Both the position numbers and the translations under genes were made by a program. Of a stretch of 64,000 bases of DNA, positions 47,901 through 58,200 are shown one piece after another (position 1 is the first letter of the stretch; each line of letters begins with the position of its first letter). The stretch is from Pieris napi (Eukaryota > Arthropoda > Insecta > Lepidoptera > Pieridae). The notes under the pieces were generated by a model. It saw only the letters and a list, made by a program, of their open reading frames with translations, had not been told where the DNA came from and searched no databases. Where the stretch lies: assembly GCF_905475465.1 (NCBI RefSeq), contig NC_062241.1:11656001-11720000 (forward strand), read 5' to 3'.

Positions 47901-48525
47901 ATAATCTCACTAATTGGGATGCCATAAGATGTGTATTTTTTTTGAGGCACATTGTTTTTGTTCTTCTCTGCCTTTGCTTTTGCTTCATATTTCGCTCGGA
48001 CAGATGGCTGTGCAGACTAAAATTGTGATGTCATTATTAAATCATCATGGTTATCAAAACACATATACCATGTACCAATACTCATTTACATGAAAACAAT
48101 TACCTAATGCACCGTTTAGTTAGATTAACAAGATCTTAACAATGGGCTTGTTTTAGAGTGACAACAAAACTTCCCATATTGTTATTAATATTATTATTAA
48201 AAAATTGAAAGTAATTAAAAAATGTGCTGATAAAAATACATGTATTTTTTATTGAGCTTAGACCCAAATTACATACGAACATTTTGTTATCGAAATGACA
48301 TTGGCACGTATACTATACATAAGTAGGCTACTTTTATTCTTTCATTCCTGGCATTTGAGGGTCGGATCATGCGATTTATGAATACTTAGTACTCACCGTC
48401 CATACTGGTGATGCCGCTTCCACCGCCTCAGCCAAGTTCTTTAAATGAATTCCCTTTTTCGCTTGTTCTGCTTTATAATCTAAAGCGAAGTAGTAAAAGG
48501 CAGTTTTTGCTGGCTTTTTCGGCAT
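38928..48525 (-). CDS. mael: Maelstrom, piRNA-pathway protein, complete model of 11 exons
   Basis: Exons 48397-48525, 47815-48016, 47326-47469, 46014-46244, 44328-44488, 43524-43667, 42495-42545, 40458-40551, 40149-40196, 39410-39478 and 38928-39016 join in phase to 453 residues, near the 430-460 of fly and vertebrate Maelstrom. The protein acts in germline piRNA-guided transposon silencing. Residues 2-70 are an HMG box (PKKPAKTAFYYFALDYKAEQ). The MAEL domain (about 112-340) starts TPNIDIYLMDVNYYC and has an RNase H-like fold. It contains DEVYHEIINPGGIPMGYAYD, FRVYRLDTLLYHLAN and the zinc cluster C288-x2-H291-x8-C300, matching the family's ECHC motif. The Ser/Thr/Asn-rich tail (about 355-453) is poorly conserved, so the last four exons rest mainly on splice sites and phase. 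Donors are GTAAG/GTGAG throughout. Confidence 0.92.
39537..40074. mobile_element. Harbinger-like relic with a MADF-type ORF in maelstrom intron 9
   Basis: The ends are reverse complements: TAAGGCCGGCTCCACACGTT at the left, TAACGCCGGCTCCACATG read from the right. The TAA/TTA just outside resembles a TWA duplication that has mutated or is part of the TIR. Inside, on the plus strand from 39759, a frame reads MASSSTKSPPAWTNEKEIEF then IELYQAHPII before a stop. This is the start of a MADF domain (W..E.E..FIELYQ.HP), the second protein of PIF/Harbinger transposons. Further in-frame pieces follow the stop. It is a dead, shrunken copy. Confidence 0.7.
40318..40400 (-). mobile_element. LINE 3' fragment (family A), short
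   Basis: 'gcgagtgcactgccggcctt' and 'gggttcgcgag' identify it. Lies in maelstrom intron 8, in sense with the gene. Confidence 0.6.
40693..40806 (+). pseudogene. 5S rRNA sequence, 5'-truncated, with T-run
   Basis: From 40695 the sequence follows insect 5S rRNA: 'aatacaccggttctcgtccg', then 'atcaccgaagttaagcaacg', 'ggtcagtacttggatggg', 'tgaccgcctgagaacacc' and ends 'gatgttggc', followed by 15 T residues. The first 20 or so bases of 5S rRNA are replaced by unrelated sequence, so helix I cannot form. The internal control region (A box, intermediate element, C box) is present with few changes. It lies in maelstrom intron 7, antisense to the gene. It is a retro-pseudogene or fragment rather than a working 5S gene; a 5S-derived SINE head is the alternative, but no body follows. 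Confidence 0.85.
41562..41818 (+). mobile_element. tRNA-derived SINE B, full length
   Basis: The tRNA-like head has A-box block TGGTCTAGTGG and B box GGTTCGATCCCC, followed by 'gagacgaacatcgatgtgat', a TA-rich (tatc)n middle, 'tggtgtgaattgtcttt' and an A-rich tail. Lies in maelstrom intron 7, antisense. A second copy is at 29637-29872. Confidence 0.8.
42885..43060 (-). mobile_element. LINE 3' end fragment (family B)
   Basis: 'ctttattcatataggtaacc', 'gaacgtcaacagaaaag' and 'ctggcaagaaactctacgcc' match, in reverse, the copy at 60985-61135. Lies in maelstrom intron 6. Confidence 0.6.
43143..43426 (-). mobile_element. tRNA-derived SINE A, near full length
   Basis: All blocks from 'cagtggcgctacaacctctt' to 'gccaacactgctc' are in order, with the B box as 'gggatcgaacctacg'. 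Lies in maelstrom intron 6, the same strand as the gene. Confidence 0.85.
43775..43935 (-). mobile_element. LINE 3' end fragment (family C)
   Basis: 'atttattcacacttcgttac', 'caggcggccttatcgcttgc' and 'cttccaggcaaccctagtaa' match 2262-2375. Lies in maelstrom intron 5. Confidence 0.6.
44999..45427. mobile_element. 429-bp MITE with TAA target duplication in maelstrom intron 4
   Basis: The ends GGGGGCGTCCATAAATTACG and CGTAATTTATGGACGCCCCC are exact reverse complements that continue into 'tgaggtgttt'. TAA lies on both sides (44996-44998 and 45428-45430). The interior is unusually G-rich. A minor ORF at 45119-45343 is not a transposase. The TWA duplication fits PIF/Harbinger-like mobilisation. 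Confidence 0.85.
46963..47206 (+). mobile_element. Retroelement-like repeat in maelstrom intron 3
   Basis: 'agactagcaaactcggcgaa', 'cgtttgatgatcccgc', '(tacc)n', 'atcggttcgtgcgttctgga' and 'ggaaaacccaacttattttt' are landmarks of a repeat common in moth and butterfly introns. A (TACC)n microsatellite is inside. Clade not assigned. Confidence 0.5.
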
Positions 48526-51252
48526 TTTACCATGAAGTTAAGTAATAATAAAATGAAAGTTTACTAAAGTCTAGAATTTAATCAAATAGCCCTGACGGTA
48601 GGTAAATTCAAACTCCAAGCGACCGACGACAGTTAAATTCTTATCTTATTAGGTATGATTTATGAACCCAGAACCATAGAGAAATAATATATACTGGGAA
48701 ATGGGAATTAACTATGAACTATATAAGAGTAAGACACTAAAGGATATTTTTTATTTACTGTGTAACTATTTACTATTACTATTTAGTATTTACTGTGTAA
48801 CTATTTAGATTTTAGCATATTTAACATTTGATTGTATTTAAGGAAAGTGATAGTATACAAATACAATATACATTTATTTTTTAATCACAGTAAAACATAA
48901 AACATTTGACATTTGAGTTGTCGTTGGCCATATTAAAAGTAACTGTCAACTTCATTGAACTGAACTTTACTTAAAAAAAAGAACATGGATGTAGATATGT
49001 AAGGTCAAATCCACAGTACACCTTTTTATTTTTTGAGGTTCATTTTCATGTGGAAATGTCAATGCCCAATCATTTCTGTTCGCATTTTATAATTTGTCAT
49101 GAAAAATTATGTAATTTTGATATTAATCAAAATTAATATTAAAATTACATAGTTATAAACATCGTAAATTATTAAGTTTTTTAATAAAATTAATACGCAA
49201 TTTGATATAGTGGACGTACTGAGTTGAACTGCAGTTCACAGAACACTACTAAAACGTCAAAAATTAACCACGAATATCTCCATAACTATATCGGCAACAG
49301 AGATTTTTTTTTCGTGAAAAAAATGTATGAAGTTTCTGAAAATCCTTTTTTGGCCGTGCATTGAATACGATACATGTAATTTTTTTCTCATTTTAGTTCG
49401 ATTTCGTAAAATTCCGGTACGAGTAACAGGTGTTTTAAATAAAGCTTTTATTCTCAAATATTTCTTTCAAATTATTGGCTAAGTCCCTTTTTCTTTTTTC
49501 CAATCGGTGCAGCGTAATCATCTCTATTATATATTCAAAATTTATCGAAAGTTAAACAAGATATATTTTATATATATCCTTAAAAAAATTCTTCTCATAA
49601 GGTTTTGTTAATTAAGAATAAGCTTTATTTATTGTCGAGACTGAGAGAAAGTTTTAGAGTCGTAACTTAGCACTAGTTTAAACTAATCAATTATAGCAAG
49701 GGCAACGCTCGAGCAATGATAAAATATAAATACATTAGGATTTGACACTGGAAAGTACAGTATAGTCAGTTTTGTTTCTGAAACTTATCATTAGCGCTTC
49801 ACTCCCGTGTGTCAAAAAATCCGATTAAATGTTAATGATAGTCATATTCTTTAAATTGCAATAGGTTTTCATTTAAAGCAACTAACGTCGATGTCCTCGT
49901 TATGATTGCTCTTTTTTAATTTATTAATAAGATTGCTTTATTATGATTGCCGATGATTCTAACCACAGTTAATAAATAATATATCGCTGACAGTATACAA
50001 AGATTGAAAACTGACTTCTGAGTTCTGATTCTTCGTATATCAATTTTATTTTAACAAAATTGTATGTCGTATGATGCACGTCTCTAACATTAATTTTAAA
50101 ATGCTAAATAGTTGTGATTTGTGAATTTTCAATTATATTCAAATGATATAAGATATATCAAATACATAACTAAAATAACAAGTAAATCCCTACAAAACTA
50201 TATGTTACTAGTGTTTTTACGGTGTAATTCATTTTAATTATTACTGGTAAGTGTAATTCATTTATCTAATTTTAATGTAAGCCGTACTTATTTCAAAATT
50301 GATATACTATCTATTTTTCATTCTTTTAGTTCTATTTACACTACCTATCGTAGCTAAAAAAATGTGTTTCATATCTTCTATATCTTGGTTGAAAATCTCT
50401 GTAGAATATAGTTTAGTTTGATTGTGAATATCCGGACATCTAACCAATGTAATAAAGAGTTAAGAACTACATGCTATACAGTTGTATATATATTTTAAGT
50501 TCTCATATTATTATGCTATGTGGTGGTGTAGTTCTAGGCTTGATTCATGATGAAATTGATTAGATAGAAGCTATGTAAAAAGAAAAATCATGAATGTAAG
50601 AGTTTGTGGTCAACATCCAATTGCTTACAATAAAGTCCATTTTTAAACATTGTATCTGCATTTATATGTATGTAATTATAATATCCTAAATATTATTTAT
50701 TTTTTTAAGAAGATAGTGAATTCATAGACTTTGTTAAGATTTATTACTAGTTAAAATTGTTCTCATTTCATATACAATATAATAAAATATGAATACAAAA
50801 AAATAATAATAGTAATAAATTCTTATATATTATTTAAATGATCTTTATAATTGTGCCTGATTTATCAGTGATAATTTTAAGTTCTAGCTAAGCCTTTAAA
50901 ATGTAATCTCATTGTGTCAAGATCACATCTGGCTTGACTTTTCTGAATAAAATTCCAAATTTAACAATCATTTTACATTATTAATGGAATTAAAGTTTTG
51001 AATTGAAAAACATATTAAGAATATATTATAAGGATCTGACTTAATTATATTTTATAACAAAAGTCATAAAATTAAATAGAATACGCCTTTTGGGTATGCA
51101 AAATACAACTTAATCTAATAATATTAAAGGATATTGGAAAATTTACACTTAGACACAGCTTTTTTTCCAGTATATTTTTTATTACTTTAGCTGCTGTATA
51201 GTAGCTGCAGTTTTACTTGAGATTGTATTTTTCTTATATTGTTACTTTTATG
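48526..51252. other. Upstream region of maelstrom and spacer
   Basis: The maelstrom promoter must lie just right of 48525. An ATG 8 bases upstream opens an overlapping out-of-frame upstream ORF of 17 codons. No other supported feature; a GTAAGT donor-like site at about 50247 could end an untranslated exon but cannot be proven. Confidence 0.4.
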
Positions 51253-51297
51253 GATTTTAGATGATTATATTACACATTTTTTCATGAAAATAAAGTC

Positions 51298-51504
51298 ATG
51301 AGAAATACAAGTTTTCTTTGCTACTTCATCGCTATATATTTTTTCGCTTTATGTATGACCAATATACTTAATTTATTGGGTTGGCCTAATTATCTTGCAG
51401 TCTCATACATTCTATTCTGTTTGCTATATTTTATGGCCTTTCAGCACTCAACAAGCCACTTAAGTGGAACCATGGCTCAGGAGATAAAAAGTTATCTCCA
51501 ATAA
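51298..51504 (+). CDS. Small hypothetical protein with two hydrophobic stretches
   Basis: 68 codons. Residues 6-27 (FLCYFIAIYFFALCMTNILN) and 33-48 (YLAVSYILFCLLYFMA) are hydrophobic enough to span a membrane, joined by a Gly-Trp-Pro turn, and the protein ends in a polar tail (HLSGTMAQEIKSYLQ). A possible splice acceptor 'ggattttag' lies just before, and AATAAA-like signals follow near 51715. I do not recognise a family. The hydrophobicity could also come from AT-rich non-coding DNA; the orderly Trp-Pro turn and polar tail are what make me keep it. Confidence 0.3.
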   Translation: MRNTSFLCYFIAIYFFALCMTNILNLLGWPNYLAVSYILFCLLYFMAFQHSTSHLSGTMAQEIKSYLQ

Positions 51505-52628
51505 GAGAAAAAATTTGATAAGATTTCTCAAACGTAAACATAGAGAGATATATATAAACAGACAGTTTTTGACTGTAAGTTAATTTTAATTTTGTATTGG
51601 ACTATGAAGCCTGTTACTCTATTTAGATATCAAAAAAATAAGTGTAAGATTAACTCTCAACTCGCATCTTAGAGTTGAGTTTGATTTCCACATGTCAATG
51701 TTTGCATACTTAGCAATAATAAATCTCTTTTAAATATATAAATATATATACACTAATACTTTTAAATATATGCAATAATAAATACTTTATTAAATGTGTA
51801 AATAAAGCGATTCATTACCTCGTTTTTAAATAGAGCTAGGCTAAGCTACGTTGTTTTAGGTTCTATTATGAGATAAGTGGGTCGTATATGAAAAGACGTG
51901 TTTCAACAACGACACCGCACTGCAGTCGCATTACTATCTATTTACACTGTACGACACGTTTACGATATTTTTGCCATAGTAAAAGATAGCACTATTGTTT
52001 TGTATGTTTTTGTTTTTGTTATTATCATATTTGTATAGTATCGAATTGAAATAAAGATAATCTATGCCATTAGAATCCTTATTTCAATACAGTAATGCAT
52101 ATGTAATATCATTAATTCGTATTTTACACCATTGCCTGATCTATAATAAACGGGTTATAAATGATAAGACTGACTTTTTGAATTAAAAAATAAGAAAACG
52201 AGCATGGTTATTAAAGATTTCAATTAAAGCTTTTCAATACTTGTACTACCTGTACTAACACATGGATCTCAAACTTGGGCACTCACTAAACCGCATACAA
52301 AACAGGTTTGTCTAAGATCGATGGGATGATGTAAGAAAACAATAGATAAAATAAAGAATACATCATTGAGAAGAATAACTAAGGTAGTAGCTGTCTCTAT
52401 GATAATAAATAAAGTTGAACTGGGCGGGTTAATTCAACAAAGTAATTAGCTGAGCTGGTGCCCAGTTACAATAAAGCAAAAGAGGAAGAAAATTTAGGTG
52501 TAAAGGCCAGATTAAGGAAATAGCAAGTGGTACATGGCAGAGAGTGGGCAGTGCCGAGAGTAATAACGGGATTTGGAGGAGGCTTTTGCCAAAATAAAGC
52601 ACACAAATACCCAGGAATGAATGAGATA
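51505..52628. other. Spacer, nothing recognised
   Basis: Only AT-rich DNA and short ORFs without support. Confidence 0.4.
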
Positions 52629-52950
52629 ATCTAATATATAAAATTCTCGTGTCACAGTTTTCGTTGCCATACTCCTCCGAAACGGCTTGACCGATTTTGA
52701 TGAAATTTTTTGTGCTTATCCGGTATCTATGAGAATCGGCCAACATCTATTTTTCATCCCCCTAAATGTTAGGGGTAGTCCACCCCTAAATTTTTATTTT
52801 TATTTTTTAGACAAAATTTTTAATTTCTATTTTTTTATGATACAACATACAAAAATACATACAACCCCTAACTTTCACCCTTCTACGATCAACCCCTATT
52901 TTTTTATTATAAATGATATGACAAAACGACGTTTGCCCGGTCAGCTAGTC
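52629..52950 (-). mobile_element. Interspersed repeat D, full-length inverted copy
   Basis: Opens 'aatctaatatataaaattct' 'cgtgtcaca', holds 'ccgaaacggcttgaccgatt' and 'tttttcatccccctaaatg', and closes 'aaaacgacgtttgcccggtc' 'agctagt'. The ORF at 52687-52959 is a translation of this repeat. Confidence 0.7.
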
Positions 52951-52978
52951 AAAATATAAATGTATTTAAATGTAAAGC

Positions 52979-53330
52979 TGCTAAAAAAATGTATTTTCAA
53001 GCTATCGATCGTAATTAATTAAAACTGAAGTACATATTTCCGAACCAATTCGACTTAGGGCCCTTCAAGAAGAGAGCGTACAGATACTTAAAAGGCTGGC
53101 AACGTACTCGCGTGCTAAAAAAATGTATTTTCAACCTATCGATCGTAATTAAGCTAAATTGAAGTATTTCCGAACCAATTCGACTTAGGGTTCTTCAAGA
53201 AAAGAGCGTTCAGATACTTAAAGGGTGGCAACGTACTCGCGTGCCTTCTAGCATTGAGAGTGTCCATGGGCGGCGGTATCACTTAACAGAGCCTTCTGCC
53301 CGTTTTCCTATTGTTCCATAATAAAAAAAC
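52979..53330 (+). mobile_element. LINE family A 3' tail inside a 134-bp tandem duplication
   Basis: The unit starting 'tgctaaaaaaatgtattttc' at 52979 recurs at 53113. Each unit runs through 'ctatcgatcgtaatta', 'aaccaattcgacttagg' and 'ggcaacgtactcgcgtg'. Only the second continues into 'catgggcggcggtatcactt' and the A-rich end. Confidence 0.7.
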
Positions 53331-53834
53331 ATTTCATGAGAAATATGTGTAATAAAATTTGACGAAAATCGCGTCGTAGGCTGTTAAACCAGCCTTTCGC
53401 AGATTAAAATGGAGGACATAGTTGAAGCCGCGTCTGCTTTGGACATTGAAAACTTTTTCGCTTTGTTTTTTTTTTTATAAAACTTTTCAGTCTGATCTAT
53501 TTTAAAATACCGAAGGGTTGAAAAATTCTCGAGGCATTTTTCCACTAGACATAAAAGGAATTGTTATCCACGTTTGCGTCAGAGCGTAATGTAAGCTGCG
53601 GGATTCTTTGTAATATTTCCACTGACTTTACTTCTTTGTATTATTTCCACTAAATTTGACATAACCGGATGCTATCTTTATACGATTTTTCTTATACATA
53701 GTCATAGCTGGTGTATGGAATTCCTATTCGTAACGTTCGTAATTATCTTTTATCTCTATATAAATAAAAATGAATGGCAAAAATGTTGTTAAGCGCAATA
53801 CTCGAAGACTGGACGAATTCGAGTTAAAAAAAAA
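53331..53834. other. Spacer, nothing recognised
   Basis: No gene. The T-run near 53468 is a simple homopolymer. Confidence 0.4.
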
Positions 53835-54136
53835 GAGCAGTGTCGGCCTAGTGGCTTCAGCGTGTGACTCTCATACCTGAGGTCGTAGGTTCGATCCCCG
53901 GCTTTGGCCCCCGTCACCAATGGACTTTCTTTCTATGTGCGCATTTAACATTTGCTCGAACGGTGAAGGAAAACATCGTGAGGAAACCGACATGTCTTAG
54001 ACCCAAAAAGTCGACGGCGTGTGTCAGGCACTGGAGGCTGATCACCTACTTGACTATTAGATTTAAAAATAATCATGAAACAGATTCAGAAATCTGAGGC
54101 CAAGACTTAAAGAGGTTGTAGCGCCACTGATTTATT
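53835..54136 (+). mobile_element. tRNA-derived SINE A, full length
   Basis: All blocks from the A-box block TCGGCCTAGTGG and B box GGTTCGATCCCC to 'ggttgtagcgccactgattt' are present, about 300 bases long, making it a good reference copy. It carries a small insertion ('ttggcccccgtc') after the tRNA-like head. Confidence 0.85.
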
Positions 54137-54542
54137 TTTATTTTTTATTTAGAAAAAGAAATCTTTTTTAGTGTGAGGTCTTTATGGAGAATAAAAAAAA
54201 TTATTTTGCACTTAGGTTTTTATTCCTTAAAAGCGAATAGTGTCAATGGGATAGCATAGAAAAATGTTTTCCATATATTGTAATTATTAATGTGTATTTA
54301 ATTACTAAAAAGGTAGCTTTAGTAAAAAAATCATATTGAGGCGAAACGATGCAATGTTCCCGGGCGCAGCTATCTAGCCCGCAGCGCCCTAGCTGATTAA
54401 TCAATTAAAAAATAATATCACCAAATTAAAGAAAAAAGACTTAAAAATAAACAGTTACGATTCAAACCCATGCGACTTCTTTGATACAAAGAGTCCTCTT
54501 GTGAGTTGTGTGCTGCGATATTGCGGGCTGCTTTATTGTGAG
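54137..54542. other. Spacer, nothing recognised
   Basis: No supported exon. A short GC-rich patch lies near 54357 ('cccgggcgcagctat'). Confidence 0.4.
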
Positions 54543-54690
54543 GAAGTTTTTTTAAAAATAATAATATAATAGGAGGCAAATGGGCAGTAGGCTCACCTGA
54601 TGTTAAATGATACCGCCCATGAACACCCACATTGCCAGACGGCATTTTACTTGAAGGACTCTAAGTCGAATTGGTTCGGAAATAGTGCAT
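54543..54690 (-). mobile_element. LINE 3' fragment (family A)
   Basis: T-rich start, 'gggcagtaggctcacctgat', 'cacattgccagacggc' and 'ctaagtcgaattggttcgg' in reverse order. Confidence 0.75.
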
Positions 54691-55230
54691 AGAATTTTAT
54701 GCAGGTTGTATTAGAGGTCGCTAATTATGAATATGCCTTTATTTTGAGATATAGCTTTCGGACATAATTTCGTACAAGTCACATTTAAACTTCAAATCAA
54801 CCGAGCTGTTGTTTTAATCTTTAAAACATTTTCCACGGCGAGAAATATCTGTAAAAACATTTCTCGCGATAAGATTTTCTGGTCTTCGATAGAGGAAGTG
54901 TTGTTGTATCTGGTGATAGTACGATATACGAACATACGGCTGATATGTCTGGCTTTTGAAGTGTCTGGAATATCACCAACAGCTCCATACCCACGTTGTG
55001 CAAGGCGATCAATACAATCCTATTTTCTTTAACACCACATTCCATATTGTAATTTGTCAATGAACACGAAAAAATATGTGAAATGGCGCGAAATAGAATG
55101 AAGTTTTTAAAATAATGTACTTGTTCGAAATTCAAAATATGTAATTAAAAAGTTGAAAAAAAAAGTTTTTATGTAACAGTATTTTTGGCCAGTTGTGTGT
55201 ATATTTTTTTTTATAAAATCTTTGTTTCAG
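54691..55230. other. Upstream flank of FUT8 exon
   Basis: The minus-strand ORF at 54821-55135 has no recognisable domain. The stretch ends in a polypyrimidine tract and CAG acceptor at 55228-55230, so the upstream non-coding exon of FUT8 is probably further left or outside the recognisable sequence. Confidence 0.4.
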
Positions 55231-55240
55231 ATAGTCAAAT

Positions 55241-55261
55241 ATGTGCCGTCTGCGTTCATGA
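55241..55261 (+). promoter_or_regulatory. Upstream ORF overlapping the FUT8 start codon
   Basis: An ATG ten bases after the exon acceptor encodes MCRLRS and stops at a TGA whose bases overlap the first FUT8 ATG (CATGATG). It would be translated first by scanning ribosomes, with re-initiation or leaky scanning needed for FUT8. Confidence 0.5.
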
Positions 55262-58200
55262 TGAAGCCGTTCGGTAGCGGGCCCACCGTCAATGGATATG
55301 TTATGATGTACATGTCTAGATGGAAGCGATTCGCGGTTGTGCTGCTGCTGATATGGATCGCTGTTACGTATCTCGTTATATCACCACTGAGGTAAGTTTT
55401 TTTATTACGAAGGTACTTGCTATTAAGATACTGTGTTTATTTTTTACCTTAAAAATGGCATTATATGTATTAATAGATGATAAATCTTTACTTACCTATG
55501 GGCTGTGTACATAGGACGCAATTTTTGGAGATAATTGACCCCCCGCCCTGTGTAACGCGCCTGGTACCTAGTGGCTCTTTATACCTAAAAGTTACCATTA
55601 TGTGGTGTAAAGTATTGGAAAGTCGAAAATAATATTAACAATAACTCGTAATTCAATCCCCGCCCCGCATCGTAACGTTGTAGAGACCCCCCCCCCCCTC
55701 CCCCAAAATTCGTTACATAATACTTGATTCGAGCTAGTGTCGTGCGGAAACCGGCATACCTTAGACCCAAAATGTCGAGTGTCAGGCACAGAAGGCTTAT
55801 CACCTACTTGCCTATAAGAAGAGAAATAATCACGGAGCAGATACAGAAATCTGAGGCCCAGACCTAAAAGGCTGTAGCGCCACTGGTTTTTTATAGTTAT
55901 ACTAGGCTAGATCCGCTCTTGATACTTTGATATAAGCGAGAGTATTATTACTTGAATTAATATTTTGAAACACCTGTTTGTAATACAATAGTCCCAATTA
56001 ATATTGGTTTGGCCTTCAATATGTTTATACCTACTATGCTAGAAAGCTCCTATATTAAGTCAGAAATACAGTTTACTTAGCTGGAAAAATGAATAATAAA
56101 AAAAACGTGTGACAACTTATGCAATTATAATTATTTATTTATTTTTTATTTATGCAGTTTCTAAGCTCAAGACTCAGATTAACACGCCTATATAGTCTGT
56201 CTCACTCTAACGCGCAACAGCTGCACCGACCGCGCCTACGCTACGTCACCGATCTCGTCAGAGAGATGTGAATACGCAGTATGCGTTCTGTCCCACTCTA
56301 ACGCACCTGCGCTACGTCACCGATCACGCCAGACCGATGTGAGACGCAGTATGCGTTCTGTCCCGCTCGTTTTGGCCTCGCCTATATTACGTCATCGTGT
56401 GTTAGCTTTTTATTTTGGTTACGGAATTTCTTGATTCGGTCGCCGCGCTCAAACCCGCGATGAAATCTATGCAATAGCTTTAAAATTTGTTTAACGATTT
56501 TGATGAATTTTAGGATAGAGTTAATTGGTTAAACTGTTTAATTCCTTTTTTAAAGGAAGCCAGCACAAACCAATCAATATTAGTATACTAATACAATTTA
56601 TTATTAGTTGATTTTTTGGTAATACCCTCTTACAAAAAGTATGTTATCTGCTGGGCCTGTATATGACATTGCTGGAGTTTGAAAATAATTCAAATTTCTC
56701 TGAAGACCATATCGACATTTAACTTTTGAGTTATAATAATCATGATCCAGCGGCTTCAACGCTAAATAGGTCTAGGCCTTAGATCGCATCCGTTTCTGGA
56801 TATTTTTTATGTTGTACAGAAGTAATCTGTGTCTGACTCGTCATGTATTTGACACAAGTTTTTTCACGATATTTACCGTCACCGTAGCAAGTGCTAATAA
56901 TTGCGCTATAGAAATAAAATTCTATTCTCACAGAACAGCCCTGCGATTCTGTAACTCACTTCACGAACTCACACAGCGGTTTTCGCATCGGCGGTCTCTC
57001 TCAAATCAGTCGTGAAGCAGTCATTTTATGATTTGGCATTCTGATAAACAATAAAGTACAAGCTCCCACCTTTTCAGAATGCCAAATCATAAAATTACTG
57101 CTTCACGACTAATTTGAGAACGACCGCCGATGCGAAAACCGCTGTGTGAGTTCGTGAAGTGAGTTACAGAATCGCAGGGCAGCTTAGTGATGAAGGTAGC
57201 ATGCTTAAGTCACTAGGCCAAAGCACTGCTCTTTACATAGGAATCATATATTCAAGAGATCTTGAAGTTGTTTTTTTTTGGGAATTTGTTAAATCTCGGC
57301 TCCACATTAAAGCAGCTACAATTTTTTCTATAGTTTTTTACGATTTGTATGTAGTACCCCAAGTCATATGAAGGAGGCGCATGACTCTAGACCCCTTAAA
57401 AATATTAAAAAACTAATAATATTACATGCATGATGTACATGATACTGTCTCAGTTCACTGGGACTCAGTGAATTATATTAGGTTAGGTCAGATTTTTTTT
57501 TGTGATCAGATGAAAAGGTTTAAAGCCAAAAATTTGTATCTTTTTTCATTCATTTCACAAATCATAATGTTTTAATGGATGATAATATGTAGAAAAATAT
57601 TTGGAGCTGTTTAAAGGTGACGTGATTCGACAAATTTACAATTTTTTAATTACTTTTTTCTTGGCGAGTGCGTATTTAAACTTCTAGATAATATATCTTG
57701 TGACATCTGCAGCTTATGTCATGGTGTTTTGTATTTAAATAGTTTGCGTGAAATCCTTTCGATACAATTAATGTGGAAACCGAATACATTACTTGCGAAC
57801 AATTATTTCTAGACATACAATTTAAAATTTCATTTTTACAATTGAAGAATCGTTTTTTGGTCTTAAGAAAATTTTGGTAAATTTGTCGAATCACAATTAA
57901 AACAGCTCCAAATTTTTTTCTCCAGTCCATTTGTCTAGATTTGTCAAGTCCATAATTAGTTTTGCGTACCTTTGCACCTGTTTCATTTGTGTTGATAAAA
58001 AAAATCAGTGGCGCTACAACCTCTTTAGGTCATGGCTTCAGATTTCTGAATCTGTTTTATGGTCATTCTTAAATCTAATAGGCAAGTAGGTGATCAGCCT
58101 CCAGTGGCTGACACACGCCGTCGACTTTTTGGGTGTAAGACATGTCGGTTTCACGATGTTTTCCTTCACCGTTCGAGCAAATGTTAAATACGCACGTAGA

